Below, one piece after another: positions 27,358 to 37,373 of a DNA stretch of 64,000 nucleotides. Below the pieces are notes generated by a model. That model did not search any database. It had not been told where the DNA came from and was given only the letters and a program-made list of their open reading frames with translations. This DNA is from an uncultured Bacteroidia bacterium. GTDB taxonomy: Bacteria; Bacteroidota; Bacteroidia; NS11-12g; UBA955. Positions within the stretch are counted from its first letter, which is position 1. Each line of letters starts with the position of its first letter. The translations under genes and the position numbers were made by a program. The DNA lies in assembly GCA_943788195.1 (NCBI GenBank), contig CALSPH010000002.1, forward strand, positions 248,001 through 312,000, written 5' to 3'.

Positions 27358-28782
27358 CTATTTACCACGCCCTTGAATCATGATTAACAAGGTGTAAAGA
27401 ATAATTTTAACATCCAGTCCCAGACTGAGGTTCTCAATATAAAGGATATCATATCGAAGGCGTTCAATCATCTCATCCACATTTTCTGCATAACCATATT
27501 TAACTTGGCCCCAACTTGTTACTCCAGGTTTAACTCGATGCAATCGTTTATAGTATGGTGCTCTTGTGATGATTTGATCAATGAAAAATTGCCGTTCTGG
27601 TCTCGGTCCAACTACACTCATATTTCCGATAAGCACATTAATGAATTGGGGAATTTCATCCAACCTAGTTTTACGAAGGACCTTGCCTATTCCTGTGATA
27701 CGCGGATCGTCATCTTTGGATAACTGAGGTCCTGCATTCTCGGCATCCTGGCGCATGCTACGAAACTTATAGATATAAAAAGACTTTCCTTTATAGCCGA
27801 TCCTCTGTTGCTTATAAAAAACAGGACCTTTACTGGTTAATTTAATAATGATGGCTATTACAATATAAAAGGGTGAAAATACAACCAATGCAAATAACGA
27901 AAAGAGTATATCAAAAATTCGCTTGATGTTTTTTTGCCAGATGGAAGTTATATCAAAATCAACCTCTATAAGCACAGTTCCTAATATGTTATTCATCCGG
28001 ACCATTCCCGTTAATATGTGATACAAATCAGGTAAAATCTTAATATACACCTCTAAAGAACTCAAGCGATTGATAACCTCAAACAGCTTTGTATGTTCCG
28101 TGTCTTCTGTGGCTATTATTATTTCTTCAATGTTCTTTCCTGAAATAAAGGATTCTATTTGCTCTAACGAACCTAGCACAGGCACCTTACTTTCGGCTAA
28201 TTCTTCATTCACCGTTTTGGTATCTACAGATACGAATCCTTTCACTAGAAATCCTTGTGAAAAGGAGCTTGAATTCAATTCATTGTACAGCTTATTTGCC
28301 CGTGGACCGGTTCCCAAAATAAGTGTATTGAAACCCAGTTTGGCATTTTGAATTGCACGATTGGTTAATGATGATAGTATAAATCGACCGAGCATAGTTA
28401 TGAAAAAGCTCAACCCAAAGAGTACAAAAAATTCTCGATAATAATCTTTGTAATCGCTGATACTATCATTTAGAACCAAAGTAAAAAAGAGGACTAAACT
28501 TCCTATCAGCGAAGTATTAAACGTTTGCCAAATTTCATTTACCCTGCTCCTGCGATAAATCTTTGCATAATAGCCAGTTATCCCATAAAAAAGCACCCAA
28601 ATTAATGGAATTAAAATGATTGAAATAATGAGTTTATCATCCCATTCAATTGCAATTTCATACCCATGTTTAGCAGATTCAATATACTTTTTTCTGAAAT
28701 AATAGAATCCAAACCAGGTTAGTGTTGCGGCTAACCAATCCCAAATAACATAACGGGCGATTTGTAGGTTTTTGTTTCTCAA
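27358..28782 (-). CDS. undecaprenyl-phosphate sugar phosphotransferase (WcaJ/WbaP-like)
   Basis: A 474-residue polyprenyl glycosylphosphotransferase. Four N-terminal transmembrane helices are followed by a Rossmann-like CoA-binding-type domain (LILGTGPRANKLYNELN), a fifth membrane segment (FDILFSLFALVVFSPFYIV) and the catalytic bacterial sugar transferase domain with YKFRSMRQDAE, TRLDEIPQFINVLIG and MSVVGPRPE. It moves a sugar-1-phosphate onto undecaprenyl phosphate, the first step of a capsule, exopolysaccharide or O-antigen unit. The start is TTG, directly after the lipoprotein gene (12-bp gap). No other polysaccharide genes are adjacent; the UDP-sugar dehydrogenase at 50133 may act in the same pathway. 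Confidence 0.92.
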   Translation of the reverse strand: MRNKNLQIARYVIWDWLAATLTWFGFYYFRKKYIESAKHGYEIAIEWDDKLIISIILIPLIWVLFYGITGYYAKIYRRSRVNEIWQTFNTSLIGSLVLFFTLVLNDSISDYKDYYREFFVLFGLSFFITMLGRFILSSLTNRAIQNAKLGFNTLILGTGPRANKLYNELNSSSFSQGFLVKGFVSVDTKTVNEELAESKVPVLGSLEQIESFISGKNIEEIIIATEDTEHTKLFEVINRLSSLEVYIKILPDLYHILTGMVRMNNILGTVLIEVDFDITSIWQKNIKRIFDILFSLFALVVFSPFYIVIAIIIKLTSKGPVFYKQQRIGYKGKSFYIYKFRSMRQDAENAGPQLSKDDDPRITGIGKVLRKTRLDEIPQFINVLIGNMSVVGPRPERQFFIDQIITRAPYYKRLHRVKPGVTSWGQVKYGYAENVDEMIERLRYDILYIENLSLGLDVKIILYTLLIMIQGRGK

Positions 28783-28794
28783 TTTTACCTCAGC

Positions 28795-29670
28795 TTATTG
28801 CAAATATGCCAATTTAAGGTTATCAATAAAAACTTTTGGAGTGCTTGCACTATCCGTAAAGTTGAATCCTCCAAAGAACAATCTAACTTTCAAATCATCA
28901 GGTAAAGGAGAGACTTCTGTTTCTAAGTTTATATACAATTTCTTGTATACATCTCCTGTTGGAAAAAATGTTACCACATCGCGCTGAGTCAAGACATTAT
29001 TCAAATTATAAATTACTCCAATATTGATCGCGATATCTGATTTTAGGTCCAATTCTACATAGACATCTTTCCCTTTTTTTGGCACCAGAAATTCTTGTAC
29101 TGTAATCGCTTCCCAAATAAAGCCAACAGAATTAACAGGAAAATAAACCCCACCTGAAAAACCCTTTCCAGATCCTTTGAAAGCATCTGTTGCAGTAAAT
29201 GGATAGGTCTCCAAAGAATCAAATAGGCTATTGGTCAACCCTTTTTCCATACTTATCGCATTATCATCAAAATCTTCAATCCATACAAAATTTACATTCT
29301 GTTTATAGGTGCTTGATGGCTTAACAGAGTCTACCAAGCCCCTTTTTAATGATACCTGTTCCTTATGCGGTTCATACAATTTGTAGACTTTTCGTCCATT
29401 GGAAATTCCGTTCTCTTTTACTGAAGGAAAAATAGATACTACGGTATCCCCTGCTACATTGACTGGAATCGTAATTGGGAATTCATAATCCCCTACAAAC
29501 GTATTTCCAATAAAAACTTGTCCATTGGTAATATTGGCTGTTTTTCCACCTTGAGCATCGGCAGCCGTGAAGGTGAATGGTTCTATATGAATATATGATG
29601 GTATTTCAACTTCTTTCTTTTTACATGAAAGTACAGTAATCGAAATAATGCATAATATCAGGAATCTCAT
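28795..29670 (-). CDS. hypothetical lipoprotein, beta-rich
   Basis: A 291-residue protein with a lipobox (SITVLSC, followed by KKKEVEIPSYIHIEPF). The body is beta-rich with a jelly-roll-like second half (FIWEAITVQEFLVPKKGKD, FFGGFNFTDSAS, VFIDNLKLAYLQ) that resembles carbohydrate-binding-module-like domains seen in Bacteroidota lipoproteins. No catalytic motif is seen. It sits between the Gfo/Idh-like gene and the sugar phosphotransferase gene with 12-bp gaps on both sides, a conserved-looking operon whose purpose is unknown. Confidence 0.75.
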   Translation of the reverse strand: MRFLILCIISITVLSCKKKEVEIPSYIHIEPFTFTAADAQGGKTANITNGQVFIGNTFVGDYEFPITIPVNVAGDTVVSIFPSVKENGISNGRKVYKLYEPHKEQVSLKRGLVDSVKPSSTYKQNVNFVWIEDFDDNAISMEKGLTNSLFDSLETYPFTATDAFKGSGKGFSGGVYFPVNSVGFIWEAITVQEFLVPKKGKDVYVELDLKSDIAINIGVIYNLNNVLTQRDVVTFFPTGDVYKKLYINLETEVSPLPDDLKVRLFFGGFNFTDSASTPKVFIDNLKLAYLQ

Positions 29671-29682
29671 TTGCGGGCAAAT

Positions 29683-30615
29683 TTAAGCCCAATTTACGCA
29701 ATTTCTTTGCATAATGTATTGCGCCTTTTGCAAAACGTGTGCAATGTTTTTAGCATCGTCAATGTTTACCAAAGGAGTGAAACCATGCGATATGTTTTCG
29801 TAAAAATTATGAAATGCTTTTTTCACAGGATTGAATACTAAAATCTTCTTCGAAAATTTAGCCAAACGCGGCTGCAAAGCAGCATTATCCATCAAACTTA
29901 GCTGATCATTATTTGCATGCACTATTTCAACAATCTCATGATTGCTAAAATCTACCTGATAGTATCCATTTTCGGCAACAAACAAACCTTCGCTCTTCAT
30001 TTCTGATCCAGCAGCGTGCAATTGTATATCTGCAATAGCTCCGTTCTGAAAACTCAGTTTAAGATTTATTAAATCAACATTATTGTTAAAAATGTTACCC
30101 GTGTGGCAATCCACATTGGCAACACCGGATTGAAAACAATTCACTGCCATATCAATATCATCTACCAATTGTTCAGTTATATTTAGATGATTGGTAGTCC
30201 AACGTTCCAATCTACAATATTTGGGCTTTCTCAAGTACTGACGAAGCGATGTATAAACCGGTTTATTGCGCTCCAAATTCTCAATTTGTAGCACTGTGCC
30301 TGACTCATGCAGCAAGTGTTCTAACTCTGCCGTTAAGTCTATCACACTTTTAACTCGGTTCAAAAACAGCAGGTGTAAAGATCTTTTAACTAAAAATGCT
30401 ACTAAATCTGCATCAATCTCCACTCCTTCTACAATAACAATTGCATCCACTTGATTGGCGAAATTTGCAGCCATTTCTAGATTTAAAGTCCCTGTTAATT
30501 TAAAATCGATCGGGTTGATATAACCTATATTTTCAAAACTTGATTCATCGATCAAATCTTGTAAATTCTCGTAGCTTTCCTTTGTTGATATGTAACCCAG
30601 TTTATACTTCACCAA
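29683..30615 (-). CDS. degenerate Gfo/Idh/MocA-like oxidoreductase
   Basis: A 310-residue protein. The second half (LVDDIDMAVNCFQSGVANVDCHTG, NLKLSFQNGAIADIQLHA, GYYQVDFSNHEI) reads like the C-terminal alpha/beta domain of Gfo/Idh/MocA dehydrogenases, with a helix then an open beta sheet. The N-terminal nucleotide-binding domain lacks the GxGxxG motif and the EKP catalytic segment, so NAD(P)-dependent catalysis is doubtful. The start is TTG 30615 or GTG 30612. It is the first gene of the operon that ends in recG. It may be a binding or regulatory protein. Confidence 0.7.
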   Translation of the reverse strand: MVKYKLGYISTKESYENLQDLIDESSFENIGYINPIDFKLTGTLNLEMAANFANQVDAIVIVEGVEIDADLVAFLVKRSLHLLFLNRVKSVIDLTAELEHLLHESGTVLQIENLERNKPVYTSLRQYLRKPKYCRLERWTTNHLNITEQLVDDIDMAVNCFQSGVANVDCHTGNIFNNNVDLINLKLSFQNGAIADIQLHAAGSEMKSEGLFVAENGYYQVDFSNHEIVEIVHANNDQLSLMDNAALQPRLAKFSKKILVFNPVKKAFHNFYENISHGFTPLVNIDDAKNIAHVLQKAQYIMQRNCVNWA

Positions 30616-30699
30616 TTTTATTACTTTTGACCTTTCAAATTTGGAGAATAATTCTGCTCCATTTAATCGTATTTATCAACTAAAATCAAATATTCCAGT

Positions 30700-31353
30700 T
30701 TGAAAGACACTTATAGACATCAAGGACAACGCAAGTCGCTCATTAAAATATTGAGGAGCAAAGGAATACAAGACACCAAAGTATTGAATGCTATCAATAC
30801 CATTCCGCGTCATTGGTTCATCCCTGCTGAGTTTGAATCGTATGCTTATCAAGACAATGCCTTTCCAATCGACAGTGGACAAACCATAAGTCAACCCTAT
30901 ACCGTTGCATACCAAACTGAATTATTGGATATTAAACCGGGCGATCGAATACTAGAAATTGGTACGGGTAGTGGATATCAAGCGGCCATCCTTTGCAGTT
31001 TAGGCGCAACTTTATACTCAATCGAACGGATTAAGGAGTTACATATCCAGGCGGGAGAATTACTGAATAAACTAAACTTAAATGCCAACCTTATACTTGG
31101 TGACGGGACCAAAGGTGCTAAGGAATTTGCTCCTTATGATAAAATTATTGTTACCGCAGGCGCACCACATATCCCGACAAATTATGTTAAGCAGTTAAAG
31201 ACGGGGGGCGCAATTGTAATACCTGTTGGAAAAACGCAGGCAAGTCAAAAAATGATTTTAGCTATCAAACAAGCGGACGGTTCGATAAAGCATGAAGTTA
31301 AAGGTGATTTTAAATTTGTGCCATTACTAGGTGAGCAAGGCTGGAAGACTTGA
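30700..31353 (+). CDS. pcm: protein-L-isoaspartate O-methyltransferase
   Basis: A 217-residue SAM-dependent methyltransferase. The sequence has TIPRHWFIPAEF, the substrate-site AFPIDSGQTISQPYTVA, motif I ILEIGTGSGYQAA, post-I YSIERI, and the C-terminal GGAIVIPVG. It repairs isoaspartyl residues in aged proteins. The start is TTG because an in-frame TAA lies six codons upstream. It is divergent from the Gfo/Idh-like gene and precedes a peptidase gene by 79 bp. Confidence 0.94.
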   Translation: MKDTYRHQGQRKSLIKILRSKGIQDTKVLNAINTIPRHWFIPAEFESYAYQDNAFPIDSGQTISQPYTVAYQTELLDIKPGDRILEIGTGSGYQAAILCSLGATLYSIERIKELHIQAGELLNKLNLNANLILGDGTKGAKEFAPYDKIIVTAGAPHIPTNYVKQLKTGGAIVIPVGKTQASQKMILAIKQADGSIKHEVKGDFKFVPLLGEQGWKT

Positions 31354-31432
31354 TTTTAGATGGGTGATTTCTCATTTCTGATTTCTCATTACATACTTCT
31401 TATTTCACGCATCTCTTTGTATTATTGTTGCT

Positions 31433-33643
31433 ATGAAATTAAAAGCAACTTTCATTTCAAAAATAGTTCTTCTAACCATCTGCACGTATTACACAGGCAC
31501 TGTGCTTTATGCACAGGATAAACAAGACTTAAGTTTAGAAAAAATCTGGTACAGCGGTGAATTTAGCCCAAAATACCCCAATAGTTTCAAAGGAATGGCC
31601 GATGGCGAAACGTATTGCTTGGCAGAGCGCAAAGATGGTTATACAGAGGTTTGGCGTTATCAGATTAAAGATGGCAAGAAATTAGAAATGCTCTTTTCTA
31701 CCAATGGCATTAAGGTTAATGAAAATCCCATTAACATGAGTTCCTTTTCATTTAGCGATGATGAAAACAAAGTAATCATCAAGTATAATGTGAATCGCAT
31801 ATACCGTCATAGCTCAACTTGCGATGCTATTGTTTATAATCTTAAATCGAAAGAATTCAATACTCTTCCAAATCAGATTATGTATCCAACCATCTCTCCC
31901 GATGGTAACCATATCGCTTTTGTATCAGACTATAATCTTCACTTTATGGACCTTAGAAATGGGAATGATGGGAAGGTTACAGATGCGCGTAAAATAACCA
32001 ACGATGGAATTAAGAATAAAATCAGAAATGGCTTTGTGGACTGGGTATATGAAGAGGAGTTCGGAATGGATGTTGGTTTTTTCTGGAGCCCCAATTCCCA
32101 ATATATTTCTTATTATAAATTTAACGAAGTAGAAGTTCCTGAATTTACCATGGATGTATATGGAAGTCTGTATCCACGCAAGGAAACCTGGAAATACCCT
32201 AAAGCAGGTGAGGCCAATTCAAAAGTAGATATATACATTTATTCCATAGTCTCTGGGAGTTCGAAAAAATGCGAAACCACTTCGGATGCTGATCAATACT
32301 TACCACGTATGCATTGGAATTTGAACAGTAGCTATTTAGCCATACAACGGCTGAACAGGCATCAAAACAAATTAGACATTCTTAAGGCAAACCCAGTTAC
32401 TGGTGCAACCTCCATTTTGTATACTGAAACGAATCAATATTATATTGAAATACACGATTGGATTCCCAATGAGGCTGGTGATTGGCTGCACTTAAGTGAA
32501 AAATCAGGATATAACCATTTGTGGTGTTTGGATGGCAAAAGCAACAAAGAAAAACAAATCACCAAAGGAATTTTTGACATTGGGGAATTCTATGGATATG
32601 ATGACAAAAAAGGAATGGCATACTTTAATGCGGGCAAAGATGTTGCCACAGAACGACAAGTTTTTGGAGCAAATATTAAAAACGGAAAACTAACGCAGTT
32701 AACAAAAGGCGCAGGATGGCACAATGCAACTTTCATTGCTGGGTTCAATTACTTTTTGGACAATCATTCTACCGTTTCAAAACCTTCCGTACATACTTTA
32801 TTTGCCTCAAATGCTTCTGAAATAAGAGTGCTTGAAGACAATTCAAAATTAACTGAAGCGCTAGCCAAATATAACTTAGGAGAAACCGCTTTCGGTAAAT
32901 TCAAGAATAGAAACGGCACCGATTTAGATTACTGGATTCTTAAACCAGCTAACTTTGATGCAAGTAAGAAGTATCCGGTATTATTTCATGTGTATGGAGG
33001 TCCAGGATACCAAACCGCAAAAAATTCATATGGAGGCAGTAATTATTTATGGCACCAATTCATGGCTCAAAAAGGATACATTATTATCACCATTAACAAT
33101 ACAGGTGGTGGTGCACAAGGCGAAGCTTTTAAAAAGAAGACTTATTTGCAATTGGGAAACTATGAGACTCAAGATTACATTGATGCCGCAAAACACTTTG
33201 GCGGTCAATCCTATGTTGATGCCTCCCGAATAGGAATTTGGGGATGGAGCTATGGCGGTTACATGTCAAGCAATTGCATCACGCGTGGTGCAAGTTATTT
33301 CAAGACGGCCATTGCTGTTGCACCGGTTACCTCTTGGAGATATTATGACAATATCTATACTGAACGATACATGAGAACTCCACAGGAAAATGCACAAGGA
33401 TATGACACCAATTCGCCAATCAACCATGTCAAAGAACTCAAAGGCAATTATCTTATCGTTCATGGATCAGCAGATGATAATGTACATTTTCAGAACGCAT
33501 TGGAAATGATGATGGCTCTAAATAACAATAATGTGCCTTATGAATCTGCGGTTTACCCAAATAAAAACCATGGAATTTATGGAGGCAAAACACGCCTGCA
33601 CCTCTTTACCAGAATGACAAAATTCATTCTTGAAAATTTGTAA
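31433..33643 (+). CDS. S9 family dipeptidyl peptidase IV-like
   Basis: A 736-residue secreted protein: signal peptide to about residue 27 (YYTGTVLYAQD), a DPP-IV N-terminal beta-propeller with the double-Glu motif WVYEEEFGMD that anchors the substrate amino terminus, and a C-terminal alpha/beta hydrolase domain. The catalytic triad is visible: Ser606 in GWSYGGYM, Asp near 681 in HGSADDNVHFQ, His713 in NKNHGIYGG. It should release dipeptides (often X-Pro or X-Ala) from peptide N-termini in the periplasm. Two di/tripeptide transporter genes follow on the same strand at 29 and 16 bp, so the group looks like a peptide-use operon. Confidence 0.95.
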   Translation: MKLKATFISKIVLLTICTYYTGTVLYAQDKQDLSLEKIWYSGEFSPKYPNSFKGMADGETYCLAERKDGYTEVWRYQIKDGKKLEMLFSTNGIKVNENPINMSSFSFSDDENKVIIKYNVNRIYRHSSTCDAIVYNLKSKEFNTLPNQIMYPTISPDGNHIAFVSDYNLHFMDLRNGNDGKVTDARKITNDGIKNKIRNGFVDWVYEEEFGMDVGFFWSPNSQYISYYKFNEVEVPEFTMDVYGSLYPRKETWKYPKAGEANSKVDIYIYSIVSGSSKKCETTSDADQYLPRMHWNLNSSYLAIQRLNRHQNKLDILKANPVTGATSILYTETNQYYIEIHDWIPNEAGDWLHLSEKSGYNHLWCLDGKSNKEKQITKGIFDIGEFYGYDDKKGMAYFNAGKDVATERQVFGANIKNGKLTQLTKGAGWHNATFIAGFNYFLDNHSTVSKPSVHTLFASNASEIRVLEDNSKLTEALAKYNLGETAFGKFKNRNGTDLDYWILKPANFDASKKYPVLFHVYGGPGYQTAKNSYGGSNYLWHQFMAQKGYIIITINNTGGGAQGEAFKKKTYLQLGNYETQDYIDAAKHFGGQSYVDASRIGIWGWSYGGYMSSNCITRGASYFKTAIAVAPVTSWRYYDNIYTERYMRTPQENAQGYDTNSPINHVKELKGNYLIVHGSADDNVHFQNALEMMMALNNNNVPYESAVYPNKNHGIYGGKTRLHLFTRMTKFILENL

Positions 33644-33672
33644 ACCTTAAAGTTAATATATACTTTTACCCA

Positions 33673-35400
33673 ATGGCTAAAACTAAACATCCTAAGGCGT
33701 TGCCTTACTTATTTCTCACTGAGATGTGGGAACGGTTCGGTTATTATTTAATGCTGGGAATATTTTCATTGTACATGCTGGATAGTTGGAACAATGGAGG
33801 AATGGGATTTGATAGTGTAAAGAAATCAGACATCTATGGCACGTACCTTGGCCTGGTTTATTTAACGCCTTTTTTAGGAGGTTTATTAGCTGATCGAGTT
33901 TTTGGCTATCGAAAATCCATCATTTTTGGCGGTCTGCTCATGGCTGCTGGATATTTAACGCTTTCCATACACAGTAATCAAACCTTCTATATAGCACTGG
34001 CGCTAATCATCGTAGGAAATGGTTTTTTCAAACCAAATATTTCTACTTTATTGGGTAATTTATATAATAAGGATGAGTTTAAGGCGAATAAAGATGCGGG
34101 TTACAACATTTTCTATATGGGAATTAATATTGGTGCATTTGTTTGCAACTTTGTTGCAGCTTATATGCGGAACAACTGGGGTTGGAACTGGGCATTTATT
34201 GTTGCAGGAATAGGAATGCTGGTTGGCGTAGCTACTTTTATTGCAGGTTCTAAAACAGTCAAGGATGCTGATGTAATTCGTCCATTAGAAGATGGCGATA
34301 TGTCAACAGGGCGAATTTTAGGCTTTACCCTATTACCAATGATTATTTTCGGTGTGATTGGATACTTTTTTGGAGGGGTAACTAGCCCTACCAATCCAGA
34401 TGGCAACTTTTTAGGGACCGATACCAACGATGCATTTATTTTTGGTTGTTTGCCTGTAGTAGCATTTTTCATTTACTTATATGCTAAAGCAAACAGCAAC
34501 GACAAACGTCCGATTGGTGCATTATTGGCCGTGTTTGCATGTTTGGTTATTTTTTGGGCAGTGTTTCATCAAAATGGAGATGCATTAACCGAATGGGCTG
34601 AGAATAATACAGACCGTGAAATGCCTTTAAGTGTTTCAAATACTGCTGATAAAATAGGCATGACGCAAACTGTGCGCGATTGGCCATTAAATCAGGCACC
34701 CGAGGCAGAAATTGACGCAAAACTTGAAGCCTTGCAGGTTGAAAAGAAAGCCGCTCAAGATGTGGGTGACCGAATCAAAACCAAAGAAGTGGTTCAAGAG
34801 ATGAATATCGTTTCTAAATCACCCGAATACTTTAAGAATCTGGAACCAGACAAACGACCGGGGACTGGTAAAACCTTGAAATTGTATTCAACCGAGTTAT
34901 ATCAATCAATAAATCCATTCTGGGTTGTATTACTCACACCTATTTTAGTAGGTTTCTGGGGCTTTCTCAGAAAAAAAGGGAAAGAGCCCTCCACCCCAAC
35001 TAAGATTGCTATAGGACTCCTTATTACCGCCTTATCTGCATTGGTAATGGTTGGAGCGGTGCACGCTAGTAATAACTTGGGCACAAAGGCAAGTAGTTGG
35101 TGGCTGATAGCCTCCTATGGGGTAATTACGGTGGGTGAGTTATGCCTCTCTCCTATGGGGCTTTCATTGGTTTCTAAATTGAGCCCACCACGAATAACCG
35201 CATTGATGATGGGTGGATTCTTCTTGAGCACTGCCATTGGGAATAAACTTTCTGGAATGCTTTCAGGTATGTGGGGATCCTTTGAAAACAAACAAAACTT
35301 TTTCTATATGAATATGGGCCTTGCATTGGTTGCAGCATTAATGATGTTTGCATTGCTAAGGTGGTTAAATGGTGTCATGAAAGAAAAGAATATCGATTAG
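33673..35400 (+). CDS. POT family proton-dependent oligopeptide transporter
   Basis: A 575-residue MFS/POT protein with the diagnostic ExxERFxYY motif in LTEMWERFGYYLMLG (residues 15-29), GGLLADRVFGYRKSI after helix 2, GNGFFKPNISTLLGNLY, and GELCLSPMGLSLVSKLSPP in the C-terminal half. It imports di- and tripeptides with protons. A hydrophilic insert of about 100 residues (about 305-405, Glu/Lys-rich) lies between predicted membrane helices in mid-protein. It follows the DPP-IV-like gene by 29 bp and precedes a second POT gene, which fits uptake of peptidase products. Confidence 0.94.
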   Translation: MAKTKHPKALPYLFLTEMWERFGYYLMLGIFSLYMLDSWNNGGMGFDSVKKSDIYGTYLGLVYLTPFLGGLLADRVFGYRKSIIFGGLLMAAGYLTLSIHSNQTFYIALALIIVGNGFFKPNISTLLGNLYNKDEFKANKDAGYNIFYMGINIGAFVCNFVAAYMRNNWGWNWAFIVAGIGMLVGVATFIAGSKTVKDADVIRPLEDGDMSTGRILGFTLLPMIIFGVIGYFFGGVTSPTNPDGNFLGTDTNDAFIFGCLPVVAFFIYLYAKANSNDKRPIGALLAVFACLVIFWAVFHQNGDALTEWAENNTDREMPLSVSNTADKIGMTQTVRDWPLNQAPEAEIDAKLEALQVEKKAAQDVGDRIKTKEVVQEMNIVSKSPEYFKNLEPDKRPGTGKTLKLYSTELYQSINPFWVVLLTPILVGFWGFLRKKGKEPSTPTKIAIGLLITALSALVMVGAVHASNNLGTKASSWWLIASYGVITVGELCLSPMGLSLVSKLSPPRITALMMGGFFLSTAIGNKLSGMLSGMWGSFENKQNFFYMNMGLALVAALMMFALLRWLNGVMKEKNID

Positions 35401-35416
35401 AACAATAAATTAAAAT

Positions 35417-37354
35417 ATGAATAATACTATCCAAAAGGGGCACCCGCAAGGGTTGATGACCCTGTTTTTCTCTGAAATGTGGGAGCGGTTCTGTTACTAC
35501 GGAATGCGGACTCTCTTAACTCTTTATTTGGTAAAATCCTTAATGAAAGGAGATGCTGAGGCCTCGCTTCTTTATGGAGCATACACCGGTTTAGTATATG
35601 CAGCTCCAATTTTAGGGGGTAAAATGGCCGACAAGTATTTAGGCTATCGCTATGCGGTAATGTTAGGTGCCGTATTAATGGCCATTGGTGAATTTATCAT
35701 TTTAGGTGGAACAGAGCAGATGTTGATGATTGGAATGGGTGCTTTGATTATTGGAAATGGATACTTTAAAGCAAACATATCAACTATAGTAGGTAAATTA
35801 TACAAGGATGGAGATTCAAGAAGAGATTCTGGATTTACTATTTTTTATATTGGTATCAATGTTGGTGCACTTTTAGCAACCACTGTGGTTGCGTATGTTG
35901 GTGAAACTTATGGCTTTAAATATGGCTTCGGGTTGGCTGGCTTAGGAATGCTTGCTGGTTTAATTATCTTTTATACAGGAAGGCATAATTATGCGGCATC
36001 AGCTGGTTTAGAAGTAACTGAAGCAGGAAAAAAGAAGGTACTGGGGCCATTCAATATGACTCAAGTAATTACCATCGGTTCTTTATTGCTTATCCCATTA
36101 TGCTATGTTCTTATACTGAACAATGAATGGCTTAATTTAATTTTCTTGGGATTATTCATTTGGGTTGGGTACTCATTGTTTGCTGCTGGAAAGAAAGCAG
36201 ATGTCGAGCAAAACACCAAAATATGGAAAGATCGAATGATTGCTTTAATCATCTTCATGGTAATAAATATTGTGTTCTGGGCTTGCTTTGAACAAGCAGG
36301 AACGTCCTTAACCCTATTTGCTGATCGGAATGTTGACCGATCCATTTTTGGATGGATAATGCCTGCTTCGATGACGCAATTCTTTAATCCATTTTTTATT
36401 ATCGTCTTTGGATCTCTGTTTTCTGTGATGTGGGTACGTTTATCTAAGATGGGCAAGAACCCGAACATTCCATTAAAATTCGCCTATGGTATTATACAAT
36501 TGGGTCTTGGGTTTTTAATTACCTATGTAGGATATCAATTTGCTAGTGATAGTTTAGTGCCAATATTAACATTGGTTTTCTTATACATGTTGCATACCAC
36601 GGGTGAATTATTTCTTTCTCCTATTGGATTATCCATGGTTACCAAACTGTCACCGAAAAACATTGCTGGAACGGCAATGGGTGCTTGGTTCCTTAGTTTT
36701 GCTATTGCCAATTTACTCGGAGGTCAAATAGCTGCATTAACAGGTGGAGGACATGGTTCAGATACAAAAGTGGACCCCAACACATTCAGCCTTGAAACTA
36801 CCGTGCAAAAAGCGTGTAAAATGGCGAAGGATGAGTCCTCTTTTGCTCAGTGGAAACCTTTGTCCAAAAAATTACCAGTCAATATTACGTATCAAAAATG
36901 GTTTGATATTAAAGATTGGGTTGAATTACGGGAAAGTTTAGGCCAAAATCAAGCAGTGAATGAATTCTTAAGTGCTCGAACGATTGGTGATACTTTTACT
37001 GAAGCTAGCCAATGGCTAGATGCCGAAAAATGGACCGCTTTAGGAACGCGATATGATAAGATTTTAGCTGCTGATAGGGCAGCCAATAAGGCCAACAAAG
37101 ACAGTAAGGAGTACGATGCTCCAATGCAGTTAGACGATTGGATGTATTTCAGAGGAGACTTTAATAAGCTCGAAAACGCAGCTGAATTAAGTTTAACAGA
37201 AGGACTTGCCAAACAAAAAGATAAAGTGCAAAAAGCCGCTTTAGATAAGTATGTAGGTATTTTCACCAAGATCGGACTAATTCTCCTTGGATTTGCTGGC
37301 TTAATTATCATTGGGAATAAACCATTGAAAAAATTGATGCACGGTGTAGAATAA
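35417..37354 (+). CDS. second POT family oligopeptide transporter with C-terminal insert
   Basis: A 645-residue POT paralogue: FSEMWERFCYYGMRTLL (ExxERFxYY), GGKMADKYLGYRYAV, GNGYFKANISTIVGKLY and GELFLSPIGLSMVTKLSP. Unlike its neighbour, a hydrophilic insert of about 150 residues (about 450-600: WFDIKDWVELRES, AADRAANKANKDSKEYDA) sits just before the last transmembrane helix (IFTKIGLILLGFAGLIIIG). The two POT proteins differ in where their extra domains lie, which may mean different partners or substrates. It is last in the operon; a strong terminator follows at 37374. Confidence 0.93.
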   Translation: MNNTIQKGHPQGLMTLFFSEMWERFCYYGMRTLLTLYLVKSLMKGDAEASLLYGAYTGLVYAAPILGGKMADKYLGYRYAVMLGAVLMAIGEFIILGGTEQMLMIGMGALIIGNGYFKANISTIVGKLYKDGDSRRDSGFTIFYIGINVGALLATTVVAYVGETYGFKYGFGLAGLGMLAGLIIFYTGRHNYAASAGLEVTEAGKKKVLGPFNMTQVITIGSLLLIPLCYVLILNNEWLNLIFLGLFIWVGYSLFAAGKKADVEQNTKIWKDRMIALIIFMVINIVFWACFEQAGTSLTLFADRNVDRSIFGWIMPASMTQFFNPFFIIVFGSLFSVMWVRLSKMGKNPNIPLKFAYGIIQLGLGFLITYVGYQFASDSLVPILTLVFLYMLHTTGELFLSPIGLSMVTKLSPKNIAGTAMGAWFLSFAIANLLGGQIAALTGGGHGSDTKVDPNTFSLETTVQKACKMAKDESSFAQWKPLSKKLPVNITYQKWFDIKDWVELRESLGQNQAVNEFLSARTIGDTFTEASQWLDAEKWTALGTRYDKILAADRAANKANKDSKEYDAPMQLDDWMYFRGDFNKLENAAELSLTEGLAKQKDKVQKAALDKYVGIFTKIGLILLGFAGLIIIGNKPLKKLMHGVE

Positions 37355-37373
37355 ACACTATACACCACTCAAT

